This document shows, piece after piece, positions 32,392 to 44,040 of a DNA stretch of 64,000 nt. The notes beneath the pieces are model-generated. The model had not been told where the DNA came from. It did no database searches and saw only the letters and a program-made list of their open reading frames with translations. The stretch lies in the NCBI GenBank assembly GCA_026874595.1, contig CM049318.1:23872456-23936455 (forward strand). The letters run 5' to 3'. A program made the translations under genes and the position numbers. How positions within the stretch are numbered: position 1 is the first letter of the stretch; every line of letters starts with the position of its first letter. Source of the DNA: Sipunculus nudus. Lineage: Eukaryota > Annelida > Sipuncula > Golfingiida > Sipunculidae.

Positions 32392-34664
32392 TTTAATAAT
32401 ACAGTTGAATGCCTATGATTGAACTTATACGACCACCTAACTATCACGCCTAAGAGGCAGTTTTCCCAAACAAAACTGATATTTTGCCGAAAAATTAACC
32501 TTTCTAAAGTAGGCAGTCTTTGATTTGCTACAGGCGTGGATTTTATTTAAAAGTGACATCTTTACTCTATTTTGTGCAAGTTATCTTTTAACAACAAGAC
32601 AGAGACCTTTCCCTTTTTAAAGATATATAATTACAGTCACAAAAGTATGTCTAATATGCGTCTGTTCATCATCCATATGTCTCATAGGTTTGCGCAGTTC
32701 CTAAATATTTAATATTTCAGAAACTGTCTAATTTGAAAACCTGTCTAATAAGACCACTGATGAGACAAGTTCTTAAGGCTGTCTCCGGACAGGTTCGACT
32801 GTGTTTCCACATTATTTGTTAGAGACTGATGCATTTTGCGTCTCTTGAGAGATCTGGTATTAAGTGGATAATAATTATAACTAATCACGAGGCAGTAATT
32901 AAACACCACCTGAAGCATCAGTTGATTAAGGCATGAACTGTTAACAAAATTGCGAAAGTTCCTTTGTGGTTATGAAATGAATATTACTAATTAAAAAGTA
33001 AGCTAGTTTAGTCATTATTGAGATAATTAAAATGAAATATTTGATAAACGATTGTCCGCTTTAGAATTTTAACTGCACAAAGCTGGGCACTCATGCGCAT
33101 AGGAGAAATGAAAAGAGATATGATTTAATGACAATTTCACGCAGGTCTCATTGTTTAAAATGATCAGTGCTAATTTATTTTATTGTAACTACGTTTAATT
33201 TTACGATAGAAACAGTGTAATAAACGAGAGGTCTTTAGATTTAAAACGACGAATTTAACTCCTCTTGGTTATCTCTAAGATTTAAAACTAATTACTGAAT
33301 GGAAAATGAGCCTTTTAATATCCTTAAAATCTAGACTTAGACTTTAAATTATATATTTTGACACTGAATGATTGAAAAGTTTAAATCATAGTTCGAATAT
33401 ATATATATCAATCTGCGTGTTTTACTTCATTAAATTGAAGAACTTTATAAAGAGTCACAAGATATTTTTTTGCAGCGTCACAAAGTCTCTTACGTTATTT
33501 GTATTGATGTCGCCATCCCTGGTAAAATCCAATCGATTTAAAATCAATATAAAATTGGTTTCAAATACTTATTAGACTCCTTAAAGTATGTAAAACAGTT
33601 CAAACGAAGAGTTCTTTCTTGTGGATCACGTATTTATCAAATCCACCTTCTGTTTTATATGATAATTTCATATATTTTAAAATTTGAATGTTTTATAAGG
33701 TACACGATTTTGATTAACCAGTAACAATAAGCCATATTAGCAAACTGCATGCCAATATCTAAAACTCTTTTTTTGTAAACCCTATTATGTTTCTTTCAGA
33801 CTTAAAATTGAATTTTAAAATTTTCATTTTAACAGATTAAATTTCTCTTTTAAGCATGACAAATGTTAAGGCGTGACCAAAATGCAGCATAAATGATGCA
33901 GTGTCATTAATTCACATTTTAGATATTAAATACACTAATATTTTAAAATATTTATTATTCTGAAAAGAAAACATGAACATTCTCTCTGGGGCGTAAATAT
34001 CATTAAGGAAAAGTCGGGGAAGAGACCAGCAAGTGAGTTTTCAAGAAAATAAAAAAAAAAAAAAAAAAAAAATTACAACACATTAGTCTGCAAAAAATAG
34101 CGAGAGGCAAATTATACCCATGTACAGAGTCATATGAAAATTCGCCAGATTTTTAGACATACATACCATAGATGTATCTGTTTGACGAGTAATCGTTATT
34201 TTAAAAATTCTAATTTAGCTCACGACCAAGAAGATGAGAAACAAATTTAAAATATACAAGACAAATCAGACATCCGAGTCACGTAACCCTTCAGGCACAG
34301 AGATTTGTTCACGGAAGGACGGAAAATTTCTCGTGACAACCCTTCCTGTAATCGTGACTATCAAGATTTTCATATGTATATTTTTAACCCTTCTAATTTA
34401 ATATTTCTTTAACTTAGACCGTTTTATGTCTTAGGTATGGATTTGACCTGTCCCACAAATGACAAAAATAAGTCCAGCCAAAAAGACCGACTCGTGTGCT
34501 TAACTGTTACGATTGTATTGAATTTGAATTGGTAAAATTGTCTACTACTATACCGGCAAATGCAGTCCTGCAAGGCAGACAATTTAAATATATCCAAAGG
34601 ATATTACCTGTCCCCATATTTTTTCATAGCAAACTCGTTTTCTAAAATTGATTAAAAGCAGTAA
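32392..34664. other. Unassigned AT-rich region
   Basis: No recognised element. A poly-A run of 22 lies at 34051-34072. A short exon-like segment at 33476-33521 is discussed among the findings. Confidence 0.45.
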
Positions 34665-35471
34665 TGTATAACACGGCTCTGTACAGTGTTACAGGTGTCT
34701 CACTTATTGTGTACAGCAGTCTTACATGTGTCTGTGTAGCGCTAGCATTGTCCGTTGCCATGGGAGACGCGCGAGCTGGCCCGGCTCACGTGCGGGGTCT
34801 GACGTGTAAAAACACAGCGCTCATGCTAATCTGGAACTTTCTTGGCTGGTCGCTCTCTATGAGCGCGTGTCTTGTAATGTTCTTTGGGCGTGTGTATTAT
34901 GTATTGTTGGGTTCTTTGGGATTGTTCGTGAAATATAAGTTTCTAGAATATTCGGATGAAAAGTTTTAAATAGGGGCTGTGTTTTAGAGCCGAGGGGAGG
35001 AGAGATAAATATTCCAACGGACACGGAAGAGTGTGAGTCAGTTTTGGACCTATTCGATAATTGCATTAGTTTCAGGGAATCTACGAACTTTATGCAGATT
35101 TAGTGCGGCCGTCTCCAGTTTGTTTTTGGGATTATTACAAGAATTTTTTGGATTACAACAGATTGACTTTGTGATTTAATTGGACTATTATTCTCTGAGA
35201 AGATTTATGTGAACTGTTCATCTGGATTATATGCTTTGAAGGACTTGTTGTCGCTGTGACAGTGGTGGTCTCCAGGTACTGTACACTTTATTTATTATAC
35301 TGTGTAATTGTATTGATTTACTGTTGTACTGTTGTTATTATGTGAAATTGTATTGGTTTACTGTATTGTAATGTTAGGGTTGTTTTAAGAATAAATTATA
35401 ATCGTTTGTTAACAAAAATACACTGACTTCTTTATTCATTCCCCTAGACATTTACGCTGCCTAGTGTTACA
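34665..35471 (+). mobile_element. LTR-like retroelement repeat, copy 2
   Basis: The more complete copy of the repeat also seen at 17215-17937, in the same orientation. It begins TGTATAACAC and ends GTGTTACA, an imperfect inverted pair starting TG and ending CA, about 807 bp apart. Within it are a TATA-like TTTAAATA (34965-34972), GGGCTGTGTTTTAGAGCCGAG-like sequence, and AATAAA at 35390-35395. The 5' third is GC-rich and contains frames that are not conserved in copy 1. The 66 bases beyond 35471 also match copy 1, which a solo LTR should not show unless both copies retain leader sequence. Confidence 0.65.
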
Positions 35472-35537
35472 GAATATGATTTTTTTATCTCCATAACCAA
35501 ATTTATGCTCGTCAAGACTACGTGATCTGTTGATATT

Positions 35538-38500
35538 TGATAAAAACCTTTGTGAATAATGAAATTTGAAAGGTGACGGTCGATATTATGAATAACAAAA
35601 GAACTTGTATGTTCCAAGGTTATTATTTTAAATAATATCAGATCTTTCAAAATTTAAAATAATTTATTAAAAAAATATTATTTAAAATAATGTCTTTTCG
35701 ATCGATGTTCTTTTTTGTCCCCGTGCAATTATTAAGATTTTGCACACATTTTTTTATATGATTAACAAATAGAATAATGGCTTTACCCTGTGTAGGTTTT
35801 TTGTATGGTGAAATCACGAAAATGGGACCCTCGCAAAACAATTGAAAAAGGCCGGAAATCGTGGAAATTTAACCACGCGAATATGAAACCAACCACGGAA
35901 ACAAGATGGAATGAACCTTTACTTTCGCAGCGAAATTAATATTTGCGGGATTCCCGCAAAGACGCTATGTAGATCAGCCCCTTAACATTTTAGTCGACAC
36001 CAAATTTTCCCGAACTCCATTCAAGCTGTGGGGAAATTCTAATCAACTTATTTCGAGCGCTGATTTTCTCCAGATGTTTAGGGAAAAAGCATTTTTCACA
36101 GTGTGTGTATATATCTGAGGACAGACTTTGTGATTTCTCGTTGGTTAATTTTAAAGGAAATTTGATTTTTTTTTATGTTTTTGAAACACACATGAACTTA
36201 CATATAAATCGATCGTCTTGGATTTTCCTTCTTTGACTGTACATGACAGATTTCATCGACAGGTAGTTAACGTTTGCTATGCGACCCCTGGTGTGTTGAC
36301 TTTGGGAGTATATATCATTACTTCTGAGTGTCACTCGTCATAAACGATGATGCTATCAAAATGAAACAGGATATAATGATATTCATATGTTAGCAAATGA
36401 CCATGAGATCCGGATTTTCCACAGTCTGATACATATAAAACTCCGCGGCAGGTTTGTTAACATCCGTCTTATGTGCTTTGCTGCAATGATTTTAATGACG
36501 TCCCGATTAGTTTCCGATTTCTTCCTTGGAAGATGATTCCTGACTGAGGAATAAATGAAAGTGTTTCATCTTGTAATATGAAGTCTAATTATATTTTCTT
36601 CAAGGCACGCGTGGTAATTTCAATACGACGGCAATAATAGCTTGAAGGATGCGAAACTAAAAAAGGAAGACTTGTTAGGCTGGCCAGGGTCGTCTTAAAC
36701 CTTTTTCCATAGGGGAGAAAATGTATCAATAGGTCATCAGGCCAGATAAAAAAAAAATTGTGGACACCCGATACCATATCTATAAAAAGGGTGATTTTTT
36801 CTCTTTTATAGAAAGTTACCACTTGAGAGAAAATATATTTTGAAAATATAGCAAACTTCCTGTAATACGCAAAGATTTTTAATATCATAATGACACCGGA
36901 AAGCGAAATGAGATCAACTAGACAAAAAACATGTTTTTAAATGTACACACATTTTTAGAATTGGGGTGACAAATCGGGCTGACACCGGGACACATCTGGA
37001 TGACATCAGGAAGCTATCGGAACATTAATACGTGGACACTTGATGCTCATTAACGAAAAATAGAATCAGGAATACTAAGAGCTCCGATTCTGAATATCTT
37101 TTGTTGAGCCACTCTGAAACTTTTAGCGAAAAGTCGACAAACCATCACCCGCCCTTGGATTATAATTAAACACAGATATTCATATTTTCCCTTTTTTTTT
37201 AATTCACAGCTCCTTGACACACACGCATAAACACAGGGTATAAAATAAACTATAGTTTCCATATATATGCAGAATCTCTGACGGAGTAGTGAAATTATAT
37301 TTATTGAGTGAATCAATAGCCCTTTTTGTTTGGCGTGATCTGTAGGAATGTTCACATACAGATATAAAGGCTATCAATTCATTAACATTTTGATTATCAA
37401 ACGTGATTTATCTCGATACAATTTGAAATTTCAACCATAAAAAAATGAATCGTAGATTGCATCCCCTTACCATACCTGTGAAATATATAAAACTGTGCAG
37501 GATCCATGTCCCCCAATCAACGTCAAGTTTCTGAACAATCCATTTTTTGGAGGATAATTAACCAAAACAGTTTTAAAATAAAATGCCTACCTCAAATGAC
37601 AAATGATTGCGTTGATAAGAAATTTAGCTAATGAGCAAACTATGTGACCAAACTTCATGTTTCCTCCTGTCACAAACAACAGGAGTAAGGGTTGAGAAGA
37701 TCCAACTGTTGTGTACTGTGCACTGCTTTGGTTTATAAAATTCAATCGATATTTTTCCTGGAATTTAATATACCTATAGATCGGAGTGAACTTGTTTCAG
37801 GTCTATTAGGAAAGTTGATGGGCGGCTGATTTGCACCTAATATTTGTTTTTGAATTTGACCTAATTTATAATGTCATATAGCACATTTCTTATTATTTCA
37901 TATTGAGGGGCGAGTGGGTGGCGCTTCCAAAGATCGCCCGGCTTTACCAGAGTATGGTATTACCATATTCTTAAGCAAGGTAGATATATATGATATAAAA
38001 AAGACGCAAAATTTTGCCAATTGTCCAAAAGCTAGGGCTGGCAGTTCCATATGTCCGTCTACAAGTCCATCACTTCGGTGCATATTAAAGCGCATCATCT
38101 GTCGCCCCTTTGCAATTTCTTGTTGTTTTATACACAGAAATATTAATATGTGATTCAAGAGTCACGAGGGTTAAAAAAAAGGAAGAAAATAATGAGAGTC
38201 AGACCGAAAGCCATTTGCGTATCGTCTCCATGTAAGTTCACTTAAATTACCGACTTCTGAATTTGGAAAAACAGACATTAATTTCAGACTGAACACTGTT
38301 AATATAATTACGTGTAGTTTGAGCCGACTGCTCCAGCAGTCATATTAATTTTAAATACCCGACACAAATTGATTGTTTTCTTTGTGCAGTAGTGAATTTC
38401 AAATAATGGTCTTGTCTGATAAGAAATAAATCTGATTGGATGGCAGTACTGGCAAAATATTACGTGACGTTGTTTTTGTTCCAATCGATTCACTAATCGC

Positions 38501-40300
38501 TGACTAAATGACAGTGAACGTGTTCACTACCGGCAATTTTGTCCCACTAAAATTAAAGAGTAAACCTAGAACGTTTGAGTTTTTTTGGTGAACATCTTGG
38601 TGAGGAAAAAAACGTTTTGACAATGCTTTACCCCTTAGTAAATAGTTTCAAATAGAATGAACCGGACCTATCATTAATATGTTTGTTTTCTAAACACGCA
38701 TCGTTTTCTAAATGGATCACGTCATAACTTCAATTTCAAAATCGTTATGCATGTTTGTTGAATCTGTAACTACATACCAGCATATCTCAGCAATCGATGA
38801 GAAACATTGTTGGTCGCCTTAGAGACGGGATGGACACATTGTAATAGTATTGAATGCTATTCATTGCAGTTCAGTTTTTGGCATGACTGCTGTGGCAATA
38901 CAAATAGGCCTTATTGATCCAAATAGAATTATTTCTGAGTCATGTTTCAACAGATAGCTATATATGCTGAAAAGATCAGCTAGATAGATTATTGTGGTGA
39001 TTGATTGAAACGGGAAATGGTTGGACGTGTTTTTCAGCGCATATTCGTTAAAGGGCAATTGTTATTGGCTACATAACTTGCAGAAAATATAGCTCAAATT
39101 GGTAAATTCTAATTTTAGGCCTAACGTTATTGCGGATGTGGTCTTGCCTGCTTTAGCTGGCTTTGCTTCAGCTACAAGCGGTAACTTCCTCTGAAGACGC
39201 TATTAAACTAATTAAGCTGTGACTGCATGTTTTAATAAGTCAGGTTTTAGTTGTTTTGAGACCATCGCCATTATATTAGAGCACTTGTTGTGATGTTCCC
39301 CGGAAGTAATCAGGCTGACATAAACAGGGCATACTTCAATAAATGTCGTCCAGTTTTACAGATGCACCTGTACAAATGAAAAACTTGTTTAGGTCTGAAA
39401 ATAATAAAAATAAAATTAAAAGAAGTCGAATTAAAACGAACCTATTCCAAACGGGGTATATCAAATACACATGAAATAGTGTTTTTATTCATTTATAACG
39501 GTATATATCAATATTTCGTTCTGCAACCGTTTGGTTACTCCTGTACACAAGTGGGAAAAAAGCTTGCCCCGGATGCGATCAGTGGCGCAAAAGCCAAAAC
39601 AAAAACATATCGCTTATGCGCTTCCTGGCACGATTTCACAAATCAAGATTTTTCAACCTTAAAACCGGTGTTTGGGATTCTCCGCTCGTGCGAAAGATCG
39701 AAACTCTGGTCACACAGAAAACCCTAACAACGTATAAAACAGGTGAACCGTGTGCCGGTATTGTTTCTGCTGGGACACGTTCATATTCAGCCAAAAGAGC
39801 TAATAACTTGATATAATACACATATTAATGCAAATGAATATTAAACTTTTAAGTCTTTATCCGCAGATCATCACAAAAGTATTGAACAAATCTGAATTTG
39901 ATTTTGAGGTTAAGTATGCATTCAGGCTTAATGAAATATAATATGTAAATGCAATTTAGAGCTGTCTGATAGTGACATTGTGGCACGTGCCTCATCCAGT
40001 ATTTATAAACACAGAAGTTAGTGACTAAATGTGAAATGACGAACACCTCTTCCACATGCTGTTAATACAGGCAAAGTCTAACGTACGGAGAGAGCCCGGT
40101 TGTTTAAGCAACACATGGCAACGAGATATTTCCTCAAAAACCTTAAAAATCAGTTTCGTCCGTCCATATTATATATTAGCCCAATATTTCATATGGGAAA
40201 AACCCTGACCCTGCTCTGAAATATTTAGAGTCACCACTCAGACATCGGATATAGCAGGCTCTGTGCATAAGTCCGGGTCCAAAACAGCGCCTTGGTTTAT
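35538..40300. other. Unassigned region
   Basis: Mostly AT-rich DNA. 35800-35960 has CGCGAA- and CCACG-containing phrases reminiscent of the M3 MITE ends. 37906-38112 is bounded by AGGGGCGAG and its near complement TGTCGCCCCTTT and could be another MITE of about 205 bp. Frames near 39479-39821 on both strands have no recognised domain. Confidence 0.35.
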
Positions 40301-40478
40301 GACACGTTAAGCACCGCCAGTCAAATGGAAACTCATATCAGCGCGGAGCAGACGATCTCTCTGCGGCAGACGACAGCCAACCTGCAGACGATTCCTCCTT
40401 CAAACAGTCTGTCCGTCAAAAGGGTCACACTGATGTATACGTCATACCGGCGTATATATCATCGTGTTGAATCATATA

Positions 40479-41417
40479 TCAGGTGATTCAGAAAAAAAGT
40501 CCCAAATTTAAGGGGTCAATAATTTTATAAATACTGCATTTAAGTTGTTTGTAATATGGGTGTAGAAAGATGTATATAACTTCAATATTTCTGCAATATT
40601 TTATTGGTCCATGAATTAAACTTCCTGGTTTATGGCAAGATCAAATTTGCTTAATGAAATTTGCTATACCCAGTGCTGGGTACTGCATGTCCCCGGCGGT
40701 CGTGTCAGGTGTCATCTGGCTACAGGAAATTTGGTAAAGGAGTGTAGCATGGCCTTTTGCTCCGGGGTGACTAGGTGCATCCTTCTCATGCCAAAACAAA
40801 AAAAAAAAATCTGTTCGGTTGAGTTCGATACCTTGCTTTGTACCTTATTAATAAGGAATTGATCAAGCGTTGCTTCGTGGAAAAGGGATGGAGAGGGGCA
40901 AGCATCGCAAAATATCTTTCCGGGAAATCTACGTTCTCTGAATAGGGTAGTCAAACATGTTTTAACAACTGCTTCAGTTCGGCAAGCTGGGAGTGGCAGT
41001 CGAAGGACTTCAAGAATCAGGCGAACAACAAGTACATTGAATTGCACATTTTCCTCGAGAGGATCCGACTATCCGGATGCACATGAGTCCTAGAGGAAAA
41101 TTGCCAGTAACTTGCGGATAGGTCAACCTTTATTGCACAGATTTACAAAGACTTAAATCTCTTTATGACAAACTATTAATGACAAACACTTAATGAGAAA
41201 CTGTTACCGCCGACTACCTGGTTCAACATGCAGGACCAAGCACTGGATATTAAAAAGAAATCACTATGCAATTTTATCTTGTCTTAAATCATTAAGTTGA
41301 ACTCCGTGACCAATTAAAATTTAGACACCTATTCAAATTACACCAACTTTCGACACACAAACTACCAACAACTATTTAGAAAAAATATATACCCCTAAAG
41401 TTTTCTGAATCACCCGA
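40479..41417 (+). mobile_element. mariner-like DNA transposon, decayed
   Basis: A 939-bp element with terminal inverted repeats. The left end is TCAGGTGATTCAGAAAA; the right end complement is TCGGGTGATTCAGAAAA. TA flanks both ends (40477-40478 and 41418-41419), as expected for Tc1/mariner insertions. The size is somewhat short for an autonomous element (about 1.3 kb). The left half carries a broken helix-turn-helix region of a transposase; the right half from about 41080 is AT-rich and non-coding, so the catalytic domain is probably lost. Confidence 0.7.
40739..41077 (+). pseudogene. Decayed transposase N-terminal region
   Basis: One plus-strand frame reads TRCILLMPKQKKKICSVEF near 40770-40827 and, after a stop and poor sequence, RVVKHVLTTASVRQAGSGSR near 40940-41000 followed by RTSRIRRTT. 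In mariner-type transposases and their relatives the second DNA-binding helix is followed by a linker of the form TGSVxxxxRSGRPR with a T/S-R-T stretch, and the match here is fair. Internal stops and a TAG near 41084 end it. No DDE/D residues can be identified. The 111-codon minus-strand frame at 40712-41047 overlaps and is treated as a shadow. Confidence 0.5.
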
Positions 41418-41460
41418 TATAGTCACTCCTCTTTAAAATGGAGAAGTTACATATGAACTC

Positions 41461-41617
41461 TGTTACGAGGACAAATCGCTCGGGGAGAATACATTGGGCC
41501 GATCCCGGAGTCGAACCTATGTCGGTGGCGCACAAGTCTGGCGTACCAACCGCTTCGCCAGCAAAGCAAGCTTCACTAGCGAGACAGTTCGGTCCGCTTT
41601 TATGTCACCCCGCAACA
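41461..41617 (-). repeat. TRIM-P 3' LTR with tRNA-type promoter boxes
   Basis: A 157-bp LTR. On the minus strand it holds ATAAAAG near its start (a TATA-like motif), a perfect A box TGGCGAAGCGG starting at 41560 and a perfect B box GGTTCGACTCC starting at 41517. The start-to-start distance is 43 bases, the spacing found in tRNA genes. Upstream and downstream arms do not pair like an acceptor stem, so this is not a tRNA gene. Confidence 0.85.
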
Positions 41618-41714
41618 CACCCCCTCTTAAGAGCGTTCTGCTATCAGAACAAGACTAATTATCTTAGGAGTCACACTTGGTGAGCTAATTCCCTGGGCCA
41701 CAAAGTTAACCGTC

Positions 41715-41732
41715 ATTCCGGACGAGCCCCCA
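41715..41732 (-). other. Primer binding site for tRNA-Pro
   Basis: Reads TGGGGGCTCGTCCGGAAT on the minus strand. The complement of the tRNA-Pro 3' end including CCA is TGGGGGCTCGTCCGGGAT, as used by gammaretroviruses; only one base differs. Its place three bases after the LTR end is standard. Confidence 0.88.
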
Positions 41733-41735
41733 TTT

Positions 41736-41876
41736 TGTTACGACGACAAATTGCTCAGGGGAAAAACGTTGGGCTGATCCCGGAGTCGAACCCATGTCGG
41801 GCGTACCAGCCGCTTGCCAGCAAAGCAAGCTTCCCTAGCGGGACAGTTCGGTCCGCTTTTATGTCACCACTTAACA
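41736..41876 (-). repeat. TRIM-P 5' LTR
   Basis: A 141-bp LTR, shorter than its partner by a deletion between the A and B boxes. The A box is TGGCAAGCGG starting at 41819, one base short of consensus; the B box is GGTTCGACTCC starting at 41792. Their spacing is only 27 bases, as in the solo LTR at 8887. Confidence 0.85.
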
Positions 41877-41969
41877 ACTTACAATTTTAGTTTTGTTGTA
41901 TCCACCTGTGTATTTATTGATCAGTTTTATGTATATTTGTATGAACGTTTTGTATAATAACAATAATAT

Positions 41970-42216
41970 GGCTAAAATAAAAAAGGTATGGTTCTCAGGC
42001 ACCGCCCGCGTCAATTTTCACCCCCGCATCAAACATTTTCGTTTTCATTTTAATTTTTCAAATAGATAAAATAATATAATCTGATAAAATTTCTTTTTTT
42101 TTGTAGTGCTTTACCTGTTTAGCAAAAAACATATGTTATTTTCATGCTTTTTCCTGTTCATATGACATTTTTATCGAAACATACAAAAAAGATGATTTCT
42201 GAAAAAAGTGCCTGAG
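41970..42216 (+). mobile_element. MITE family M1, copy 3 (right end lost)
   Basis: Starts GGCTAAAATAAAAAAGG then TATGGTTCTCAGGCACC, like the copies at 3.6 and 4.2 kb, and stays colinear through TTTAGCAAAA and TTTATCGAAAC. The right end stops at GTGCCTGAG and is replaced by an AAT/AAG repeat tract (42219-42245). Confidence 0.75.
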
Positions 42217-43920
42217 TCCTAATAATAATAATAAGAAGAAGATGAAGACAAAAACAACGAAACAGCAGCGACAAAACAGCGACAATAATAATAGAAGTAT
42301 AAATAAATTAAAGTCACCGTATTTTTTCTATAACATCAAAAATCATACTACAAACATTTCTTGATTTTGATCAATTTTGTCCCTAAAATGCCAAGGTAAT
42401 GAATACAAACACAAATGATGAGTATTATCTGTTTGTTTATAGGCAGTAACTTTTCAACTGTATCACTCGACAATTTACATCCTGTGACGCACATTTTCTG
42501 AGTTAACCCTGGTTCTGTTTGTTATCACGTGACCTTATACCTCCAGTCCGCTGACACTCGCGACGACTGGCGAACTATTCGAAAATTGCGAAATTTTGCA
42601 TTATCGCAAGACCTCTCCAAACAGGTCGCCGAAAAACCGACGAAGTTCTCCGAGTACACAAGGTTTCGGGAACGTGTACATTGCCTCACAAAAGATCGTC
42701 AGAAATTTCAATGCTTGCACTTGAAGTTTTGTTGCAAGTAGATATCTTCGAAATATCAGCGAACCTCGCAGAAGCTTCGGAAGTTAATCCCCATAGCCCA
42801 GGAAAGCATCGCAGGCATGTTTTAGGTCTCAAAGCATCTGTGTCGTGTCTGTGCTAAGATGGCCAAGGATCTGCAAAGTTTCGGCGAACCATCGATGTTA
42901 TGTTTTTGACCGGCGAGTCTTTGCAGTTCTACCATCACCGATTCTTGGAATTTGCATTTTCGCTTCGCCGTCATTTGTCCAATTGAGAATTGTCGCGCGT
43001 GGTACAAATACCTTGTGAGTTTGAATAGTCAGGGTAATTTTTGGAGAAACTCCGTGACCATTGCCGAAGTATCACCAACTATTCGCAGGAAATTAATTAG
43101 CTTAAATTATGCAGAATAATCATCAGTCACATTTACAATCGGATTGCTCCGTTTTTTAAACATTTTTACGCAGGTAGTCTCAACCCATCGCCAAACTTAT
43201 TTTTTGCCGAACATCGCAAGAGGCCAAAATATCAGTTGGAATGAGGCTATGTCAGATACATTTGTCTTTACCTGGAATTAGGAGATCTTTGAATATGCTA
43301 TTGTCGTTTTAAACTTTTTTAGTGGACGTGTGAAGTGCTTCTCGTGACAAGGCAGCCCCCGTTAATTTTACTGTCCAGATTTTTCTAACCGATTAAAGAT
43401 AAACTTTATGAAATACCAATTAAATCTCCTCCTCAGCCGCCATCTATCGGAAATTATCTCAGATGCACCATCTCTTTCTATCTCAAAATACACACGCTTG
43501 GACCTTCATCTGTAATTTCGTTTCCCCCGTCTCCTGTAAATGTTCAAATATATATCTTCAGTCAATAACGTTATTTTAAAATAAGCAATATACCGGCTGT
43601 ATTAACACTTTTAAAAACCGTTTTAAGACCGTTTCTGGAATTTATGTCTGAGCTTCCTGAAAGTGCCGAGGTGGATACAGGATAAAGTAATTGAGAAAGT
43701 GGGAACAGTATCCTGACATAAATAAACATGTGTGCCGGGAGTCCTAGTAAAAGGGATAAAGTGTATACGGGTGAAAAAGCTGAAAGACGCAAAACCCTGA
43801 CCTGCTTTCGGTATTAAGCGTATATTTTTCTATCTTAAGGTCGTCAAATAGGGATGCATGCCCCCTGCGCCCCCTATAAGTCCGCCCCTGAATTGTTTTG
43901 GTCGTTGGATAAGGAGATAG
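42217..43920. other. Unassigned region
   Basis: 42535-43090 is richer in CG and has repeated TCGGCGA and TTCGC words on both strands, suggesting an old transposon interior of unknown class. The 70-codon frame at 42529-42741 lies in it. CCCCCTATAAGTCCGCCCCTG at 43870-43890 looks like the right end of a hAT-like element whose left end is missing. Confidence 0.4.
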
Positions 43921-43922
43921 TT

Positions 43923-44038
43923 ACCAGCCTTGGCTCATTCTCATGAATATTTACCAGTCTTTGTCTCGTTCTTATGAATATTTAATAGCTTTGTCTGATT
44001 CTTATGAATATTTACCAGCTTTGGCCCATTCATATTTT
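43923..44038 (+). repeat. Short tandem repeat, about 30-bp unit
   Basis: Four diverged units of the form ACCAGCTTTG, then C/T-rich GATTCTTATGAATATTT. Unit starts are near 43923, 43953, 43983 and 44013. Confidence 0.85.
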
Positions 44039-44040
44039 AT

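Larger units (their letters stand above)
41461..41876 (-). mobile_element. Miniature LTR retrotransposon (TRIM-P), complete copy
   Basis: On the minus strand this 416-bp element reads LTR, primer binding site, about 100 bases of interior, polypurine tract, LTR. LTRs are 41736-41876 (141 bp) and 41461-41617 (157 bp). Both start TGTT and end GTAACA, as TG...CA LTRs do. The primer binding site at 41715-41732 matches the complement of the tRNA-Pro 3' end at 17 of 18 bases and lies three bases inside the 5' LTR. The polypurine tract AAGAGGGGGTG (41618-41628) abuts the 3' LTR. There is no coding capacity, so it must be moved by another element's proteins. Flanks are ACTC and ACTT, a probable decayed 4-bp duplication. 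The LTRs differ by a 16-base indel and several substitutions, so the insertion is old. Confidence 0.85.

Noticed and set aside
17215-35471. The two LTR-like repeats as the ends of one element
   Set aside because: They are 17 kb apart and diverged, and many unrelated elements and no gag-pol lie between them.
37906-38112. Possible MITE with AGGGGCGAG ends
   Set aside because: Only about nine bases of inverted match, no target duplication and no second copy seen, so not listed as its own element.
40712-41047. 111-codon minus-strand frame inside the mariner-like element
   Set aside because: The opposite strand shows the better transposase-like pattern; this frame contains no transposase motif and is probably a shadow.
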